Program-made: the position numbers and the translations under genes | Origin: Nocardioides astragali | GTDB lineage: Bacteria; Actinomycetota; Actinomycetes; Propionibacteriales; Nocardioidaceae | DNA length: 64,000 bases | NCBI RefSeq assembly: GCF_024436375.1 | Contig: NZ_JAFMZM010000002.1 | Location: 124,001 to 188,000 of the forward strand | Direction of reading: 5' to 3' | Notes under the pieces: model-generated | Databases searched by the model: none | What the model was told of the DNA's origin: nothing | What the model saw: the letters and a program-made list of their open reading frames with translations, nothing else | Shown here: in pieces, positions 52,657-61,170 of the stretch | How the letters are laid out: every line of letters begins with the position of its first letter | Numbering within the stretch: the first letter of the stretch is position 1

Positions 52657-53307
52657 ATGAACCGGACCTGGAAGATCGTCGCGCTCACCTCGTCGTTGTG
52701 GGGGGCTCTCCTCGTGGTGGTGGTGATGCTCGTCGCCCCGCCCGTCCTCGACTGGCGGAGCGACGGCTGGACGAGCGATCACAGCAGAGGCCTCGTACAC
52801 ATGCGTGGCGACGACATGCATGGCGACTCGGGCAACGGCATGTGGGCGACCAGCGAGTACGCCTACCTCGCCGAGATGGTCCCGCACCACCTCGAGGCGA
52901 TCGCTGCAGCGCAGGAGCTGCGCCGGTCCGAGAGACCGGAGGTGCGACAGCTCGGAGAGGACATCGTGGCGTCGCAGCGCGCGCAGGTCCGCCTGATGGA
53001 AGGGTGGCTGGACCGCTGGTATCCGGACCGTCCCGCCCGCGATCCCGGCTATCAGCCGATGATGAGGGACCTGAGCGGGCTGGACGGCGACGCGCTCGAC
53101 CGGGCGTTCCTGACCGACATGGTGCGCCACCACATGATGGCGATCATGAGCTCGCAGCACCTCCTGCTCAGTGGTGACGTCGAGCACCCCGAGGTGGCGG
53201 ACCTCGCTGCCGCCATCCGCGACGAGCAGCGCGAGGAGATCGTGCTCATGCGCCGGTTGCTGACCGGTGACCAAGCCCCGGGACTGCGTATCTGTCCCAC
53301 TCGCTAG
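52657..53307 (+). CDS. DUF305 family protein (His-rich, membrane-anchored)
   Basis: This 216-residue protein has one N-terminal membrane segment (IVALTSSLWGALLVVVVMLVAP), then two four-helix DUF305 repeats, each with a MVPHHLEAI or MVRHHMMAI motif and a distal EI.LM segment. Family members bind copper or other metals in the extracytoplasmic space and resemble ferritin-like bundles. The ATG at 52657 follows AAAGGAGG. It is divergently placed from the 51878-52498 gene. Confidence 0.9.
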   Translation: MNRTWKIVALTSSLWGALLVVVVMLVAPPVLDWRSDGWTSDHSRGLVHMRGDDMHGDSGNGMWATSEYAYLAEMVPHHLEAIAAAQELRRSERPEVRQLGEDIVASQRAQVRLMEGWLDRWYPDRPARDPGYQPMMRDLSGLDGDALDRAFLTDMVRHHMMAIMSSQHLLLSGDVEHPEVADLAAAIRDEQREEIVLMRRLLTGDQAPGLRICPTR

Positions 53308-53519
53308 CTCAAATCTCCTCCGGGACCATCTGGATCGCGCCGGTGTCGTCGATGCTGCATTGCGCTCCGAGCCAAACGTGGGGAAGGCCTATGCCTGGCG
53401 GCCCTCGTCAACGCGGCGATGGACAGCAGCTAGCAGCGATGACGGCGCCCTAGCCGCCGCGACCGTGCACACGTACGGAGAACACGGCGGTTCCTTCCCG
53501 AGCTTGTGCCGATCCCTCT

Positions 53520-54029
53520 TCAGATGAAGAGCAGCTGCGCGCCGGCTGTGATCTCGATGAAGTCGGCTGCGCTGATGATGGCCTCGACCGCGTCGTAGAG
53601 GTCGTCCTCCTCCAGGTGCTGCATGTCGGCCGACATCCGGCACGCCCAGAGGTGACCGCCGGAATCGACGATCTGCTGCAGGAACTCCGGCACCTCGGGC
53701 ACTCCGATCGCCTCGATCGACTTCTTCATCTGGTGGGTCGCCATGGCCGTCATGCCGGGGAGGCCCCCCAGTGCTTGCGGCATGTGGGTGGCGGTGTTGC
53801 CGAGCATGGTGAACTTGAGGTCGGCCATGGTCTTCTTGTTGATCATGTCGAAGCCCCAGAAGGTGAAGAACAGGTGCGTCTCCACGCCCTCACCGAGGGC
53901 GGCGTTGGCCAGCACAAGTCCGGGATAGGCCATGTCGAGGTTGCCTTTGGAGCAGATGATGGCGAGCTTTCGATCGGTGTCGACGTTTGCGAAGGCGGGC
54001 ACGATCGGGGTGGGCTGTGTGGTGGTCAT
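53520..54029 (-). CDS. DsrE/DsrF/DrsH-family sulfur-transfer protein
   Basis: This 169-residue protein has the DsrE fold (LAIICSKGNLDMAYPGLVLANAAL; THLFFTFWGFDMI) and a single candidate active cysteine in GGHLWACRMSADM. DsrE-like proteins accept or pass persulfide sulfur. The ATG at 54029 has AGGAG 9 nt upstream. It is the last gene of the SQR-TusE-DsrE operon, 25 nt after the TusE gene. Confidence 0.9.
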   Translation of the reverse strand: MTTTQPTPIVPAFANVDTDRKLAIICSKGNLDMAYPGLVLANAALGEGVETHLFFTFWGFDMINKKTMADLKFTMLGNTATHMPQALGGLPGMTAMATHQMKKSIEAIGVPEVPEFLQQIVDSGGHLWACRMSADMQHLEEDDLYDAVEAIISAADFIEITAGAQLLFI

Positions 54030-54054
54030 GTCTCTCGTCTCCTGGTCTTGGTCG

Positions 54055-54369
54055 TCAGACGCATCCGTGCGGCTTGGGTAGGCCCGCCACGTAGGCGAGC
54101 TTCTTGGCCGGCTTCTGCGGGAAGAGCTGGAACAGCGACTTGGTCGGGATCCCGCCGACCACGCTGACCCTGCGCAGGGTCGCGGTCTCGCCCTGCTCGG
54201 CGAAGTCGTCGCGCAGGAACCGGATCGCCTTCCAGTGCTCGTCGGTGAGGTCAATGCCGATCTGGGCGGCGAGGCACGTGGCCAGTGACTCGGTCCACTC
54301 GTGGGGATCGAGCAGGAAGCCCTCGTCGTCGACCTCGATGGTGTGGCCGTCGATGGTGGTGGTGGGCAT
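54055..54369 (-). CDS. tusE: TusE/DsrC-family sulfur relay protein
   Basis: This 104-residue protein has the DsrC/TusE fold (IEVDDEGFLLDPHEWTESLA; ITDEHWKAIRFLRDDF-like core; SLFQLFP) and the conserved C-terminus GLPKPHGCV with the penultimate cysteine. The second cysteine of true DsrC, 11 residues earlier, is alanine here (KLAYVAG). That matches TusE-like members, which relay sulfur rather than form the DsrC trisulfide. The start is 3 nt beyond the SQR-like stop codon, so translation is coupled. Confidence 0.92.
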   Translation of the reverse strand: MPTTTIDGHTIEVDDEGFLLDPHEWTESLATCLAAQIGIDLTDEHWKAIRFLRDDFAEQGETATLRRVSVVGGIPTKSLFQLFPQKPAKKLAYVAGLPKPHGCV

Positions 54370-54372
54370 GGC

Positions 54373-55617
54373 TCATGCCTCCTTGTTCGGTGTGTGCTTC
54401 CCCGCCATCGACATGTGCGAGGGGAGCGGGACTGGACGACCGGGAAGCAGCACGTTCCAGTAGATGTACCGGAAGGCGAGCTTCCCGAGGTGGTTGGTGC
54501 GGGTCTCCTCGAGCAGGCTCAGCGGCCCGACGTAGGGCAACGGGTAGCGGCCGGGCAGGGGCTCGGTGTCGTAGTTGAAGTCGATGAGCAGGGCCTTGTG
54601 GTCACCAGACTCGACGAAGCAGTTGGCGTGTCCGTCGAACGAACCGGTCATCGGCGAGCCGGCGACGTGCTGGAGGAAGTTGTCGACGAAGACCTCCACG
54701 GCGAAGTGCGCCACAGAGCCTGCCTTGGAGGCCGGGATGTTGCTGGCGTCGCCGACGGCGAAGATGGTGTCGTGCTCGACGGACAGGAGCGTGTGCTTGT
54801 CGACCGGCACATAGTTGAGCTCGTCGCCCAGCCCCGAGCGGGCGACGAAGTCCGCACCCATGTTGAGCGGAACCGTGACCAGCAGGTCGAACGGCACCTC
54901 CCGCTCGTCGTACGACACCAGCGTCTTCCGCTCTTCGTCGATCCGCTCGACGATGAAGTCGGACTCGATTCTGATCTTTCGCTCCTCGAGCATCGAGCCG
55001 AGCCGTTCGGACGCGATCGGCTTGGTGAAGGCGCCGTCCAAGGGAGTCACGAACACCACCTCCACCCGGTCCCGGATGCCCTTCTCGCGCAGCCACGCCT
55101 CCGCCAGGAAGGTGAACTCCAACGGGGCAACTGGGCACTTGATCGGCATCTCCGTGATGTGCACGACGAGCCGACCGCGATCGAACGCTGACAGCGCCTC
55201 GGCGAGCGCTTCCGCGCCATCGAGGGTGTAGAAGTCGAAGATGCTCCTACGCCACTCGGACCCGACCATGCCGGGGGTCTGGTCGGGTCGCGGTGTGGTC
55301 CCGGTTGCGACGACCAGGTAGTCGTAGTCGAGCTCGCGGCCGTCGGTCAGCATGACCCGCTTCGTGCTCGTGTCGACGACATCCACCTCCCCGACGACGA
55401 GCTGGACGCCGTCGACCATTGAGTGATGTCGGGGTCGGACGATGTCGCCCCGGGCGTAGGTGCGGAAGGGAATGAACAGGTAGCCCGGCTGGTAGTGGTG
55501 GTCATCGTCCTGGTCGACGACTGTGATGCTCCATTCCTGCATGCCGAGCCGACGGCGGAGCTTGTTGACGATCATGGTCCCGGCCGTGCCGGCGCCCAGG
55601 ACGACCAATTTCCTCAT
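54373..55617 (-). CDS. Sulfide:quinone oxidoreductase-like flavoprotein
   Basis: This 414-residue FAD enzyme has the N-terminal dinucleotide motif VVLGAGTAGTMIVNKL, a second FAD/NAD segment (LDYDYLVVATGTTPRPD) and the C-terminal FAVGDASNIPASKAGS motif. Candidate redox cysteines occur in EMPIKCPVAPLEF and GHANCFVESG. Neighbouring TusE and DsrE genes support a role in sulfur oxidation with transfer of zero-valent sulfur to a protein carrier. The ATG at 55617 begins the domain. Other two-cysteine flavoproteins of the family act as NADH dehydrogenases, so the sulfide substrate is inferred. Confidence 0.85.
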   Translation of the reverse strand: MRKLVVLGAGTAGTMIVNKLRRRLGMQEWSITVVDQDDDHHYQPGYLFIPFRTYARGDIVRPRHHSMVDGVQLVVGEVDVVDTSTKRVMLTDGRELDYDYLVVATGTTPRPDQTPGMVGSEWRRSIFDFYTLDGAEALAEALSAFDRGRLVVHITEMPIKCPVAPLEFTFLAEAWLREKGIRDRVEVVFVTPLDGAFTKPIASERLGSMLEERKIRIESDFIVERIDEERKTLVSYDEREVPFDLLVTVPLNMGADFVARSGLGDELNYVPVDKHTLLSVEHDTIFAVGDASNIPASKAGSVAHFAVEVFVDNFLQHVAGSPMTGSFDGHANCFVESGDHKALLIDFNYDTEPLPGRYPLPYVGPLSLLEETRTNHLGKLAFRYIYWNVLLPGRPVPLPSHMSMAGKHTPNKEA

Positions 55618-55862
55618 CGTTCCTCCATCGTTCGAGCCTCGCTTCCACGCTAGGTACGGCCGGCGGCGGCGCACACAGGCCAAGGACCCGTGCGGGTAGG
55701 TACTTCTGCCCCTGCTTGTGCCACCGCCTCATTGCGACGGAGGGGACACCGGCTACGTCACTGACCTACCTCGTCACCAGCGCCCCAGTGCTGTCGTGGA
55801 CGCCGCCGAGCACACCTCGCACCTCGACCGACCGTCAGCGCTCGGGCGATGGTCTGGCGCAA

Positions 55863-55898
55863 CCGACGGAAGGCCCGGCAGCGCGGGTCCAAGGACCC
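55863..55898 (+). promoter_or_regulatory. DevR/DosR-like box pair upstream of USP 3 (diverged)
   Basis: CCGACGGAAGGCCC (55863-55876) and the perfect palindrome-like GGGTCCAAGGACCC (55885-55898) start 22 nt apart. The second box ends 35 nt before the USP start. Its symmetry differs from the others (GGGTCC rather than GGGACC), so confidence is moderate. Confidence 0.5.
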
Positions 55899-55933
55899 TG
55901 CCGCTGGGGAGACGGGCGGTCCAGGATCCAAAT

Positions 55934-56768
55934 ATGGACGACATCACTGGAACCATCCTCGTTGGCTACGACGGGTCCCCTGACGCTGACCTTGCACTCG
56001 AGTGGGCGGCGCAGACTGCCCTTCTCGAGCACGTGCCCGTGCAGGTGGCCGTGGTCGAAGACCTCGGCGCCCTGCCGGGGGTCGCCTGGTGGCCCGAGGA
56101 CTACTGGCCGGAGGTGGCGGAGCGCGCCCAACAGGTGCTGACGAAGGCCGGCATCGAGGACAACACGATCACCCTGAGGCGCGGGGCGTTGGTGCCCACC
56201 TTGACCGCCTTGGCTCATGACGCGTCGCTCCTCGTGCTGGGGAGCCGCGGACACAACCGGGCAGGGGAGTTCTTCGTGGGCTCGGTGAGCCAGCACCTCG
56301 CCCGGCACGCCCCGTGCCCCGTCGTCGTCGTCCGTCCCACGGAGGGCCCCGCCCACCGCATCGTGGTCGGGCTCGACGGCTCTGCAGGCAGTGAGGCAGC
56401 CCTCGACTTCGCCTGCCGACGTGCCCGGGTCACCGGCGAGAAGGTCTCGGCGGTGCGTGCCGCCAGGACCCGTCCGGTGCACCTGGACGGCAAGGGACAG
56501 CTGCCCGATGCCCTGGGGGCGTTCCTGGCCGACCAGGAGCAGCAGCTGTCGAGGTCCGTGGCCGCGGCTGCGACAGAGAATCCCGACATCGACCTCGAAC
56601 CAGAGTTACGCCCTCTCCCCGGCCGACGCCCTCGTCGGGACCTCGCGTCACGCGTCACTGCTGGTGGTGGGCTCGCGCGGACTCAACGCGTTCAGCGGCA
56701 TGCTCCTCGGCTCGGTGAGCCACGAGGTGCTCCACCGAGCCCACTGCCCCGTCGCCGTGGTGCGGTGA
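55934..56768 (+). pseudogene. Tandem universal stress protein 3, with an apparent +1 frameshift
   Basis: The first frame from the ATG at 55934 encodes one full UspA domain (ILVGYDGSPDADLALEWAA; VLGSRGHNRAGEFFVGSVSQHLA) and the first part of a second (IVVGLDGSAGSEAALDFA). Near 56605-56625 it loses USP character. The frame ending at 56768 supplies the missing end (LSPADALVGTSRHASLLVVG, then LLGSVSHEVLHRAHCPVAVVR). One extra nucleotide in the CGCCCTCTCCCC stretch explains the switch. It may be a recent mutation, a sequencing error or, less likely, programmed frameshifting. It lies to the right of the SQR-like gene, transcribed away from it. Confidence 0.8.
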
Positions 56769-56884
56769 GCTCGTAGCTCCCCGTCACCTACTCATCGCCC
56801 AGTGCCGGGACGCGCGAGCGCGCGATCGGCACCTGCGCAGGTGGCGGATCGGTCCTCGATGCGCCACCACGAGTCGCGGGAGGC

Positions 56885-57934
56885 TCAGACAGCGTCGGGG
56901 TTGAAGAGGGCGACCTTGAGGGCGCCGGTCTCACCGGCGCGCTCGAAGACGTCGTAGGCGTCCTGCATCTCGTCGAGGCCGAAGGGGTGGGTCAGCAGTG
57001 CTGACACGTCGACCAGGCCCTCGCTGAGCAGGCGGAGGAGCAGCGGTGTCGTGCGGGTGTCGACCAGGCCGGTGGTGATGGTGATGTCCTTGATCCACAG
57101 GCTCTCGAGGTGGAGCGTCGCGGGACTCCCGTGGACCCCGACGTTGGCGACGTGGCCGCCGGGCCGGACGAGTGCGGTGCAGAGCACGAAGCTGCCGGGC
57201 ACGCCCACGGCCTCGATGGCGACGTCCGCTCCCAGTCCCGCGCTGAGCTCTCGGACCAGTGCTTCCGCTTCGGCGTCCGAGCCGACGGCGTGGTCCGCGC
57301 CTGCCGTCATGGCGTGCTCCCGACGTGACGCTGCGGGGTCGACCATGATCACCTGCGAAGGGCTGAAGAGCCGAGCCGTGGCGAGGGCGGCAAGTCCGAT
57401 GGCGCCGGCGCCGACGACGACGACGGTGTCGCCGGGCCCGACGTGGCTGGCGAGGACCCCGATCTCGTACGACGTGGGCAGGATGTCGGCCAGCATCAGC
57501 GCGTCCTCGTTGCTCACGTTGTCGGGCAGGACGTGCAGCGAGTGGTCGGCGAACGGCACTCGGACGCGCTCCGCCTGGGTGCCGTCGATGGTGTGACCGA
57601 GGACCCAGCCGCCTCCGCCGAGGCACTGGCCGTAGCGGCCCTCCTTGCAGAAGCGGCAGCGTCCGCACCCGGAGATGCAGGAGACCAGCACGCGCTGCCC
57701 GATCGCGATGCCGTGCACCTGGTCCCCGATCTCCAGGACGGTGCCGACGGCTTCGTGGCCGAGGATGCGTCCCGAGTCCACCTCGGGGACGTCGCCCTTG
57801 AGGATGTGCAGGTCGGTGCCGCAGATGGTGACCGCGTCGACGCGGACGATGGCATCCTCGGGCTCCTTGATCGCGGGGTCCGGGACATCGATCCAGGAAC
57901 GGTGGCCGGGGCCGCCGTAGACGAGTGCCTTCAT
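56885..57934 (-). CDS. Zinc-dependent alcohol dehydrogenase (threonine/sorbitol dehydrogenase-like)
   Basis: This 349-residue medium-chain dehydrogenase has catalytic zinc ligands in TICGTDLHILKG and GHEAVG, the structural cluster CGRCRFCKEGRYGQC, and the NAD-binding GAGAIGLAALATA motif. The ATG at 57934 has AAGGAG 7 nt upstream; a frame to 58804 is a shadow of the GAPDH gene. It is divergent from the GAPDH operon and has its own DevR-like box pair at 58068-58103. The substrate is unknown; alcohol or short polyols are likely. Confidence 0.93.
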   Translation of the reverse strand: MKALVYGGPGHRSWIDVPDPAIKEPEDAIVRVDAVTICGTDLHILKGDVPEVDSGRILGHEAVGTVLEIGDQVHGIAIGQRVLVSCISGCGRCRFCKEGRYGQCLGGGGWVLGHTIDGTQAERVRVPFADHSLHVLPDNVSNEDALMLADILPTSYEIGVLASHVGPGDTVVVVGAGAIGLAALATARLFSPSQVIMVDPAASRREHAMTAGADHAVGSDAEAEALVRELSAGLGADVAIEAVGVPGSFVLCTALVRPGGHVANVGVHGSPATLHLESLWIKDITITTGLVDTRTTPLLLRLLSEGLVDVSALLTHPFGLDEMQDAYDVFERAGETGALKVALFNPDAV

Positions 57935-58067
57935 GATGAAGCTCCTTCTCGAGGGTGTGCGGGATGGTGGCTGACCGTGGCGGGGCAACGGACGGGATGA
58001 ACGAGCCGGTCGAGGGTGGTGGGTCGTCTCATGCTCCGAGCGTAGGAATCGCGGGGACCCCACGCTG

Positions 58068-58103
58068 CGGCCGTAGGTCCCGTGCCCCCGGGACCTTGTG
58101 CAC
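58068..58103 (-). promoter_or_regulatory. DevR/DosR-like box pair upstream of alcohol dehydrogenase 2
   Basis: The proximal CGGCCGTAGGTCCC (58068-58081) and distal GGGACCTTGTGCAC (58090-58103) start exactly 22 nt apart. The pair is 134 nt from the dehydrogenase start. Confidence 0.62.
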
Positions 58104-58118
58104 GGGGCTGGCGGATGC

Positions 58119-58154
58119 CTGACGAAGGGCCCGCGCGACGATGACCTTCGACCC
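58119..58154 (+). promoter_or_regulatory. DevR/DosR-like box pair upstream of the gap-oxidoreductase operon
   Basis: CTGACGAAGGGCCC (58119-58132) and ATGACCTTCGACCC (58141-58154) start 22 nt apart. The second, read on the minus strand, is GGGTCGAAGGTCAT, very close to the proximal box of USP 2. It ends 74 nt before the GAPDH start. Confidence 0.6.
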
Positions 58155-58228
58155 TGTGGGTCTCCCCGCCCCCGGACGAACGTGAGGCATAGACCTCCGC
58201 GACCGCGGCGGCGAGGGAGGGCACCACG

Positions 58229-59242
58229 ATGAGCATCCGGGTCGGGATCAACGGCATGGGCAGGGTCGGACGGGCGTTGCTGCGTCGCGCCGCACAGACC
58301 GACGATCTCGAGGTGGTGGCCGTGAATGACCTCATGGACGTCCGCACGCTGGCGACGCTCCTGCGCCGCGACAGCACCTTCGGCCGGTTCCCGGGGGAGA
58401 TCGAGGTGGACGGCGACGTCATCGTCGTCGACGGCCGCAAGGTGTCCGTCTCCTCGTTCCGCGACCCCGAGCAGCTGCCCTGGGCCCAGGAGAACGTGAA
58501 GGTTGCCGTGGAGTGCACCGGCAAGTTCCGCACCCGGGACCTGGCGGCCGGACACCTGCGCGCCGGAGCCGCCAGCGTGGTCATCTCGGCCCCGGGCAGG
58601 TCCGTGGACGCCACGATCGTGATGGGTGTCAACGACGCGGTCTACGACGGTGCCGCGCACCGGGTGGTGTCCAACGCATCGTGCACCACCAACTGCGTGG
58701 CGCCGATGGTCAAGGTGCTCCACGACGCCTTCGGTGTCGAGCAGGGGTTCATGACCACCGTGCACGCCTACACCGGCGACCAGAACATCCTCGACGGCCC
58801 CCACAAGGACGCACGTCGGGCAAGATCGGCCGCCGTCAACATCATCCCGACCACGACGGGTGCCGCGAAGGCGGTCGGGGAGGTACTCCCCGAGCTCGCC
58901 GGCCGGCTCGACGGAGTGGCGCTGCGGGTACCCGTGGTGGACGGTTCCCTGGTCGACCTCGGGGTGCTGCTCGGCCGCGACGTGATCGCCGAGGAGATCA
59001 ATGCCGCCTTCTCGGCCGCGGCCGCGGCAGGACCGCTGGCCGGCCTGCTCAGCTACGAGGACGGTCCGCTCGTCTCAACCGACGTCATCGGCGACGGAGC
59101 GTCGTGCGTCTTCGACGCCAGCCTGACGCAGGCTTCGGGACGCTTCGCCAAGGTCTTCGGCTGGTACGACAACGAGTGGGGCTACACGTGCCGCCTCGCC
59201 GACATCACCCGCCTCGTCGGCAGCTCGTCCGACACCCCCTGA
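58229..59242 (+). CDS. gap: Glyceraldehyde-3-phosphate dehydrogenase
   Basis: This 337-residue enzyme has the NAD-binding VGINGMGRVGRALLRR motif, the catalytic Cys152 in SNASCTTNC, and WYDNEWGYTCRL near the C-terminus. It converts glyceraldehyde 3-phosphate to 1,3-bisphosphoglycerate in glycolysis. The ATG at 58229 is preceded by GGGAGGG. As the first gene of an operon with the 2-oxoacid oxidoreductase, and distinct from a typical gap-pgk-tpi cluster, it may be a second, condition-specific isozyme. That is inference. Confidence 0.95.
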   Translation: MSIRVGINGMGRVGRALLRRAAQTDDLEVVAVNDLMDVRTLATLLRRDSTFGRFPGEIEVDGDVIVVDGRKVSVSSFRDPEQLPWAQENVKVAVECTGKFRTRDLAAGHLRAGAASVVISAPGRSVDATIVMGVNDAVYDGAAHRVVSNASCTTNCVAPMVKVLHDAFGVEQGFMTTVHAYTGDQNILDGPHKDARRARSAAVNIIPTTTGAAKAVGEVLPELAGRLDGVALRVPVVDGSLVDLGVLLGRDVIAEEINAAFSAAAAAGPLAGLLSYEDGPLVSTDVIGDGASCVFDASLTQASGRFAKVFGWYDNEWGYTCRLADITRLVGSSSDTP

Positions 59243-59289
59243 GCCCGGTCACCGCCGGGCCCTCACCACACCGATCGGAGAGGAACACC

Positions 59290-59391
59290 ATGGAGACCAT
59301 CCGTTGGTTCGACGATCCGTCGAGGCGCATGCCCGAGGCACCGCTCGCGCGCCACCGGCTGCGCCACCACGCGTCGGTGGGGGAGGACTGA
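59290..59391 (+). CDS. Small hypothetical protein (33 residues)
   Basis: An ATG at 59290 with GGAGAGG about 6 nt upstream opens a 33-residue frame rich in Arg, His and Pro (METIRWFDDPSRRMPEAPLA). It fits between gap and the gamma subunit gene, ending 5 nt before the latter. Its placement within an operon and good ribosome binding site support translation. No family is recognised. Confidence 0.45.
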   Translation: METIRWFDDPSRRMPEAPLARHRLRHHASVGED

Positions 59392-59396
59392 GACCG

Positions 59397-59978
59397 GTGT
59401 TCAGCGTACGGATCCACGGACGGGGCGGGCAGGGTGCGGTCACCTCCGCCGAGACGTTGTCGGTCGCGGCGTTCGACCAGGGCCTGCACGCCCAGGCGTT
59501 CCCCAGCTTCGGTTCGGAACGCACCGGTGCGCCCGTGGTCGCCTTCTGCCGGATCGATGACCTGCCGATCCGCGCACACGACCCGGTGTCGGAGCCCGAT
59601 GCGGTCATCGTCCAGGACCCCACGCTGATGCGCCTCGTGCCGGTGCTGGCCGGGATCCCGGCGGGCGGCTTCGTGCTGGTCAACAGCTCCCGCCCGTTCC
59701 CGGAGCTCGGGATCGACGACCTGGTGTCGGGTCTGGATCCCGGCCGGCTCGTGACGGTCCCGGCGACCGACCTCTCGCGGCGGGTGCTCGGCCGGGCGCT
59801 TCCCAACACTGCTCTCCTCGGCGGCTTCGCCGCCCTGACCGGGGTGGTCAGCCTGGCCGCCGTCCAGGACGCCATCCGACAACGGTTCGGCGGCGAGGTG
59901 GGGCAGGCCAACGCCGAGGTCGCGCGGCTCGCCCACGCCCACGTCCGCCTCGCCATCGGGGGTGGGATCCGTGCTTAG
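59397..59978 (+). CDS. 2-oxoacid:ferredoxin oxidoreductase, gamma subunit
   Basis: This 193-residue subunit has the PorG/VorG domain: VRIHGRGGQGAVTSAETLSV, then AFPSFGSERTGAPVVAFCRI and the NTALLGGFAALTG segment. It binds the coenzyme A/thiamine-linked reaction partners in PFOR-type enzymes. The GTG at 59397 follows GGAGGA by about 10 nt; longer starts extend into the preceding small ORF. It is coupled to the alpha subunit by an 8-nt overlap. Confidence 0.92.
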   Translation: MFSVRIHGRGGQGAVTSAETLSVAAFDQGLHAQAFPSFGSERTGAPVVAFCRIDDLPIRAHDPVSEPDAVIVQDPTLMRLVPVLAGIPAGGFVLVNSSRPFPELGIDDLVSGLDPGRLVTVPATDLSRRVLGRALPNTALLGGFAALTGVVSLAAVQDAIRQRFGGEVGQANAEVARLAHAHVRLAIGGGIRA

Positions 59979-61170
59979 GCAGGTCGAGGGCTCGCGAGCA
60001 GTGGCCGACGTGGTCGCCCGGTGCCGACCGCAGGTGGTCGCGGCGTACCCCATCTCTCCCCAGACCCACATCGTCGAGGCCCTGTCCGACCTGGTGCGCA
60101 CGGGTGAGCTCGCGCCCTGCGAGTACCTCATGGTCGAGTCGGAGTTCGGTGCCTTGTCGGCCTGCATCGGTGCCTCGGCAGCCGGGTCGCGCACCTACAC
60201 GGCCACCGCCAGCCAGGGACTGCTGTTCATGGCCGAGGCACTCCCCAACGCATCAGGGCTCGGGCTGCCCGTGGTGATGACGGTCGCCAACCGGGCCATC
60301 GGCGCGCCCATCAACATCTGGAACGACCACTCCGATGCCATGTCGCAGCGCGACGCCGGGTGGATCCAGATGTTCGCCGAGTCCAACCAGGAGGCAGTCG
60401 ACCTGCACGTCCAGGCCTTCGTCCTCGCCGAGCGCCTCTCGCTCCCGGTCATGGTCTGCATGGACGGCTTCGTGCTCACCCACGCGGTCGAGGAGATCGA
60501 CGTGCCGGAGCAGGACGTCGTCGACGCCCTGCTCCCACCCTTCGTGCCGCGGCAGGTACTTGACCCGGCGGCACCGGTCACGATCGGCGCGATGGTCGGA
60601 CCCGAGGCCTTCACCGAGGTGAAGTACCTCGCCGCCGAGCAGCAGCTGCGTGCGCTCGACGAGATCCCGGTGGTCGCGCAGGAGTTCGAGCGCGCCACCG
60701 GTCGTCGCTCGGGAGGGCTCGTGGGCACCTACCGCATGGACGACGCCGTTACGGCCGTGGTCGCGATGGGCTCGGTGCTCGGCTCGGTCAAGGACGTCGT
60801 GGACCAGCTGCGTGACGAGGGGGTCCGCATCGGTGCGGTGACCGTGACGTGCTTCCGGCCCTGGCCGCTGGACGAGGTCCGGTCGGCCCTGGCGCACGTC
60901 GAGCGGGTGATCGTGCTCAACCGGGCCTTCTCGGTCGGCTCGGGCACGATGCTGGGGCAGGACGTCCGGCTGACGTTGTCGGCCTCCGAGGCGCCCGTGT
61001 ACGACGTCGTCGCCGGTCTGGGCGGACGAGCCGTGACGCGCGCCAGCGTGCAGGCCCTGCTCGCCGCGGTGCTGGGGGGGAAGGTCGATCCTGACCGGCT
61101 CCACTTCCTCGACCTCGACGAGGCCCTCCTGGGCCGCGACTCCACACCATCGCTGCTGAAGGAGTCGTGA
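59971..61170 (+). CDS. 2-oxoacid:ferredoxin oxidoreductase, alpha subunit
   Basis: This 399-residue subunit has the pyrimidine-binding domain motif AYPISPQTHIVEALSDL, the YTATASQGLLFMAEAL and GLPVVMTVANRAI segments, and the C-terminal transketolase-like domain (VVAMGSVLGSVKDVVDQL). With gamma and beta subunits it decarboxylates pyruvate or another 2-oxoacid to acyl-CoA, reducing ferredoxin. The GTG at 59971 was preferred because homologues begin with a similar RQVEGSRAVADVVAR; a GTG at 59962 is an alternative. Such oxygen-sensitive enzymes are unusual in ordinary aerobic metabolism of actinobacteria. Confidence 0.93.
   Translation: MLRQVEGSRAVADVVARCRPQVVAAYPISPQTHIVEALSDLVRTGELAPCEYLMVESEFGALSACIGASAAGSRTYTATASQGLLFMAEALPNASGLGLPVVMTVANRAIGAPINIWNDHSDAMSQRDAGWIQMFAESNQEAVDLHVQAFVLAERLSLPVMVCMDGFVLTHAVEEIDVPEQDVVDALLPPFVPRQVLDPAAPVTIGAMVGPEAFTEVKYLAAEQQLRALDEIPVVAQEFERATGRRSGGLVGTYRMDDAVTAVVAMGSVLGSVKDVVDQLRDEGVRIGAVTVTCFRPWPLDEVRSALAHVERVIVLNRAFSVGSGTMLGQDVRLTLSASEAPVYDVVAGLGGRAVTRASVQALLAAVLGGKVDPDRLHFLDLDEALLGRDSTPSLLKES

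Noticed and set aside
55654..55696. A DevR-like box pair upstream of the SQR-like operon
   Set aside because: CAGGCCAAGGACCC at 55676 resembles a distal box, but no proximal box occurs at the 22-nt offset.
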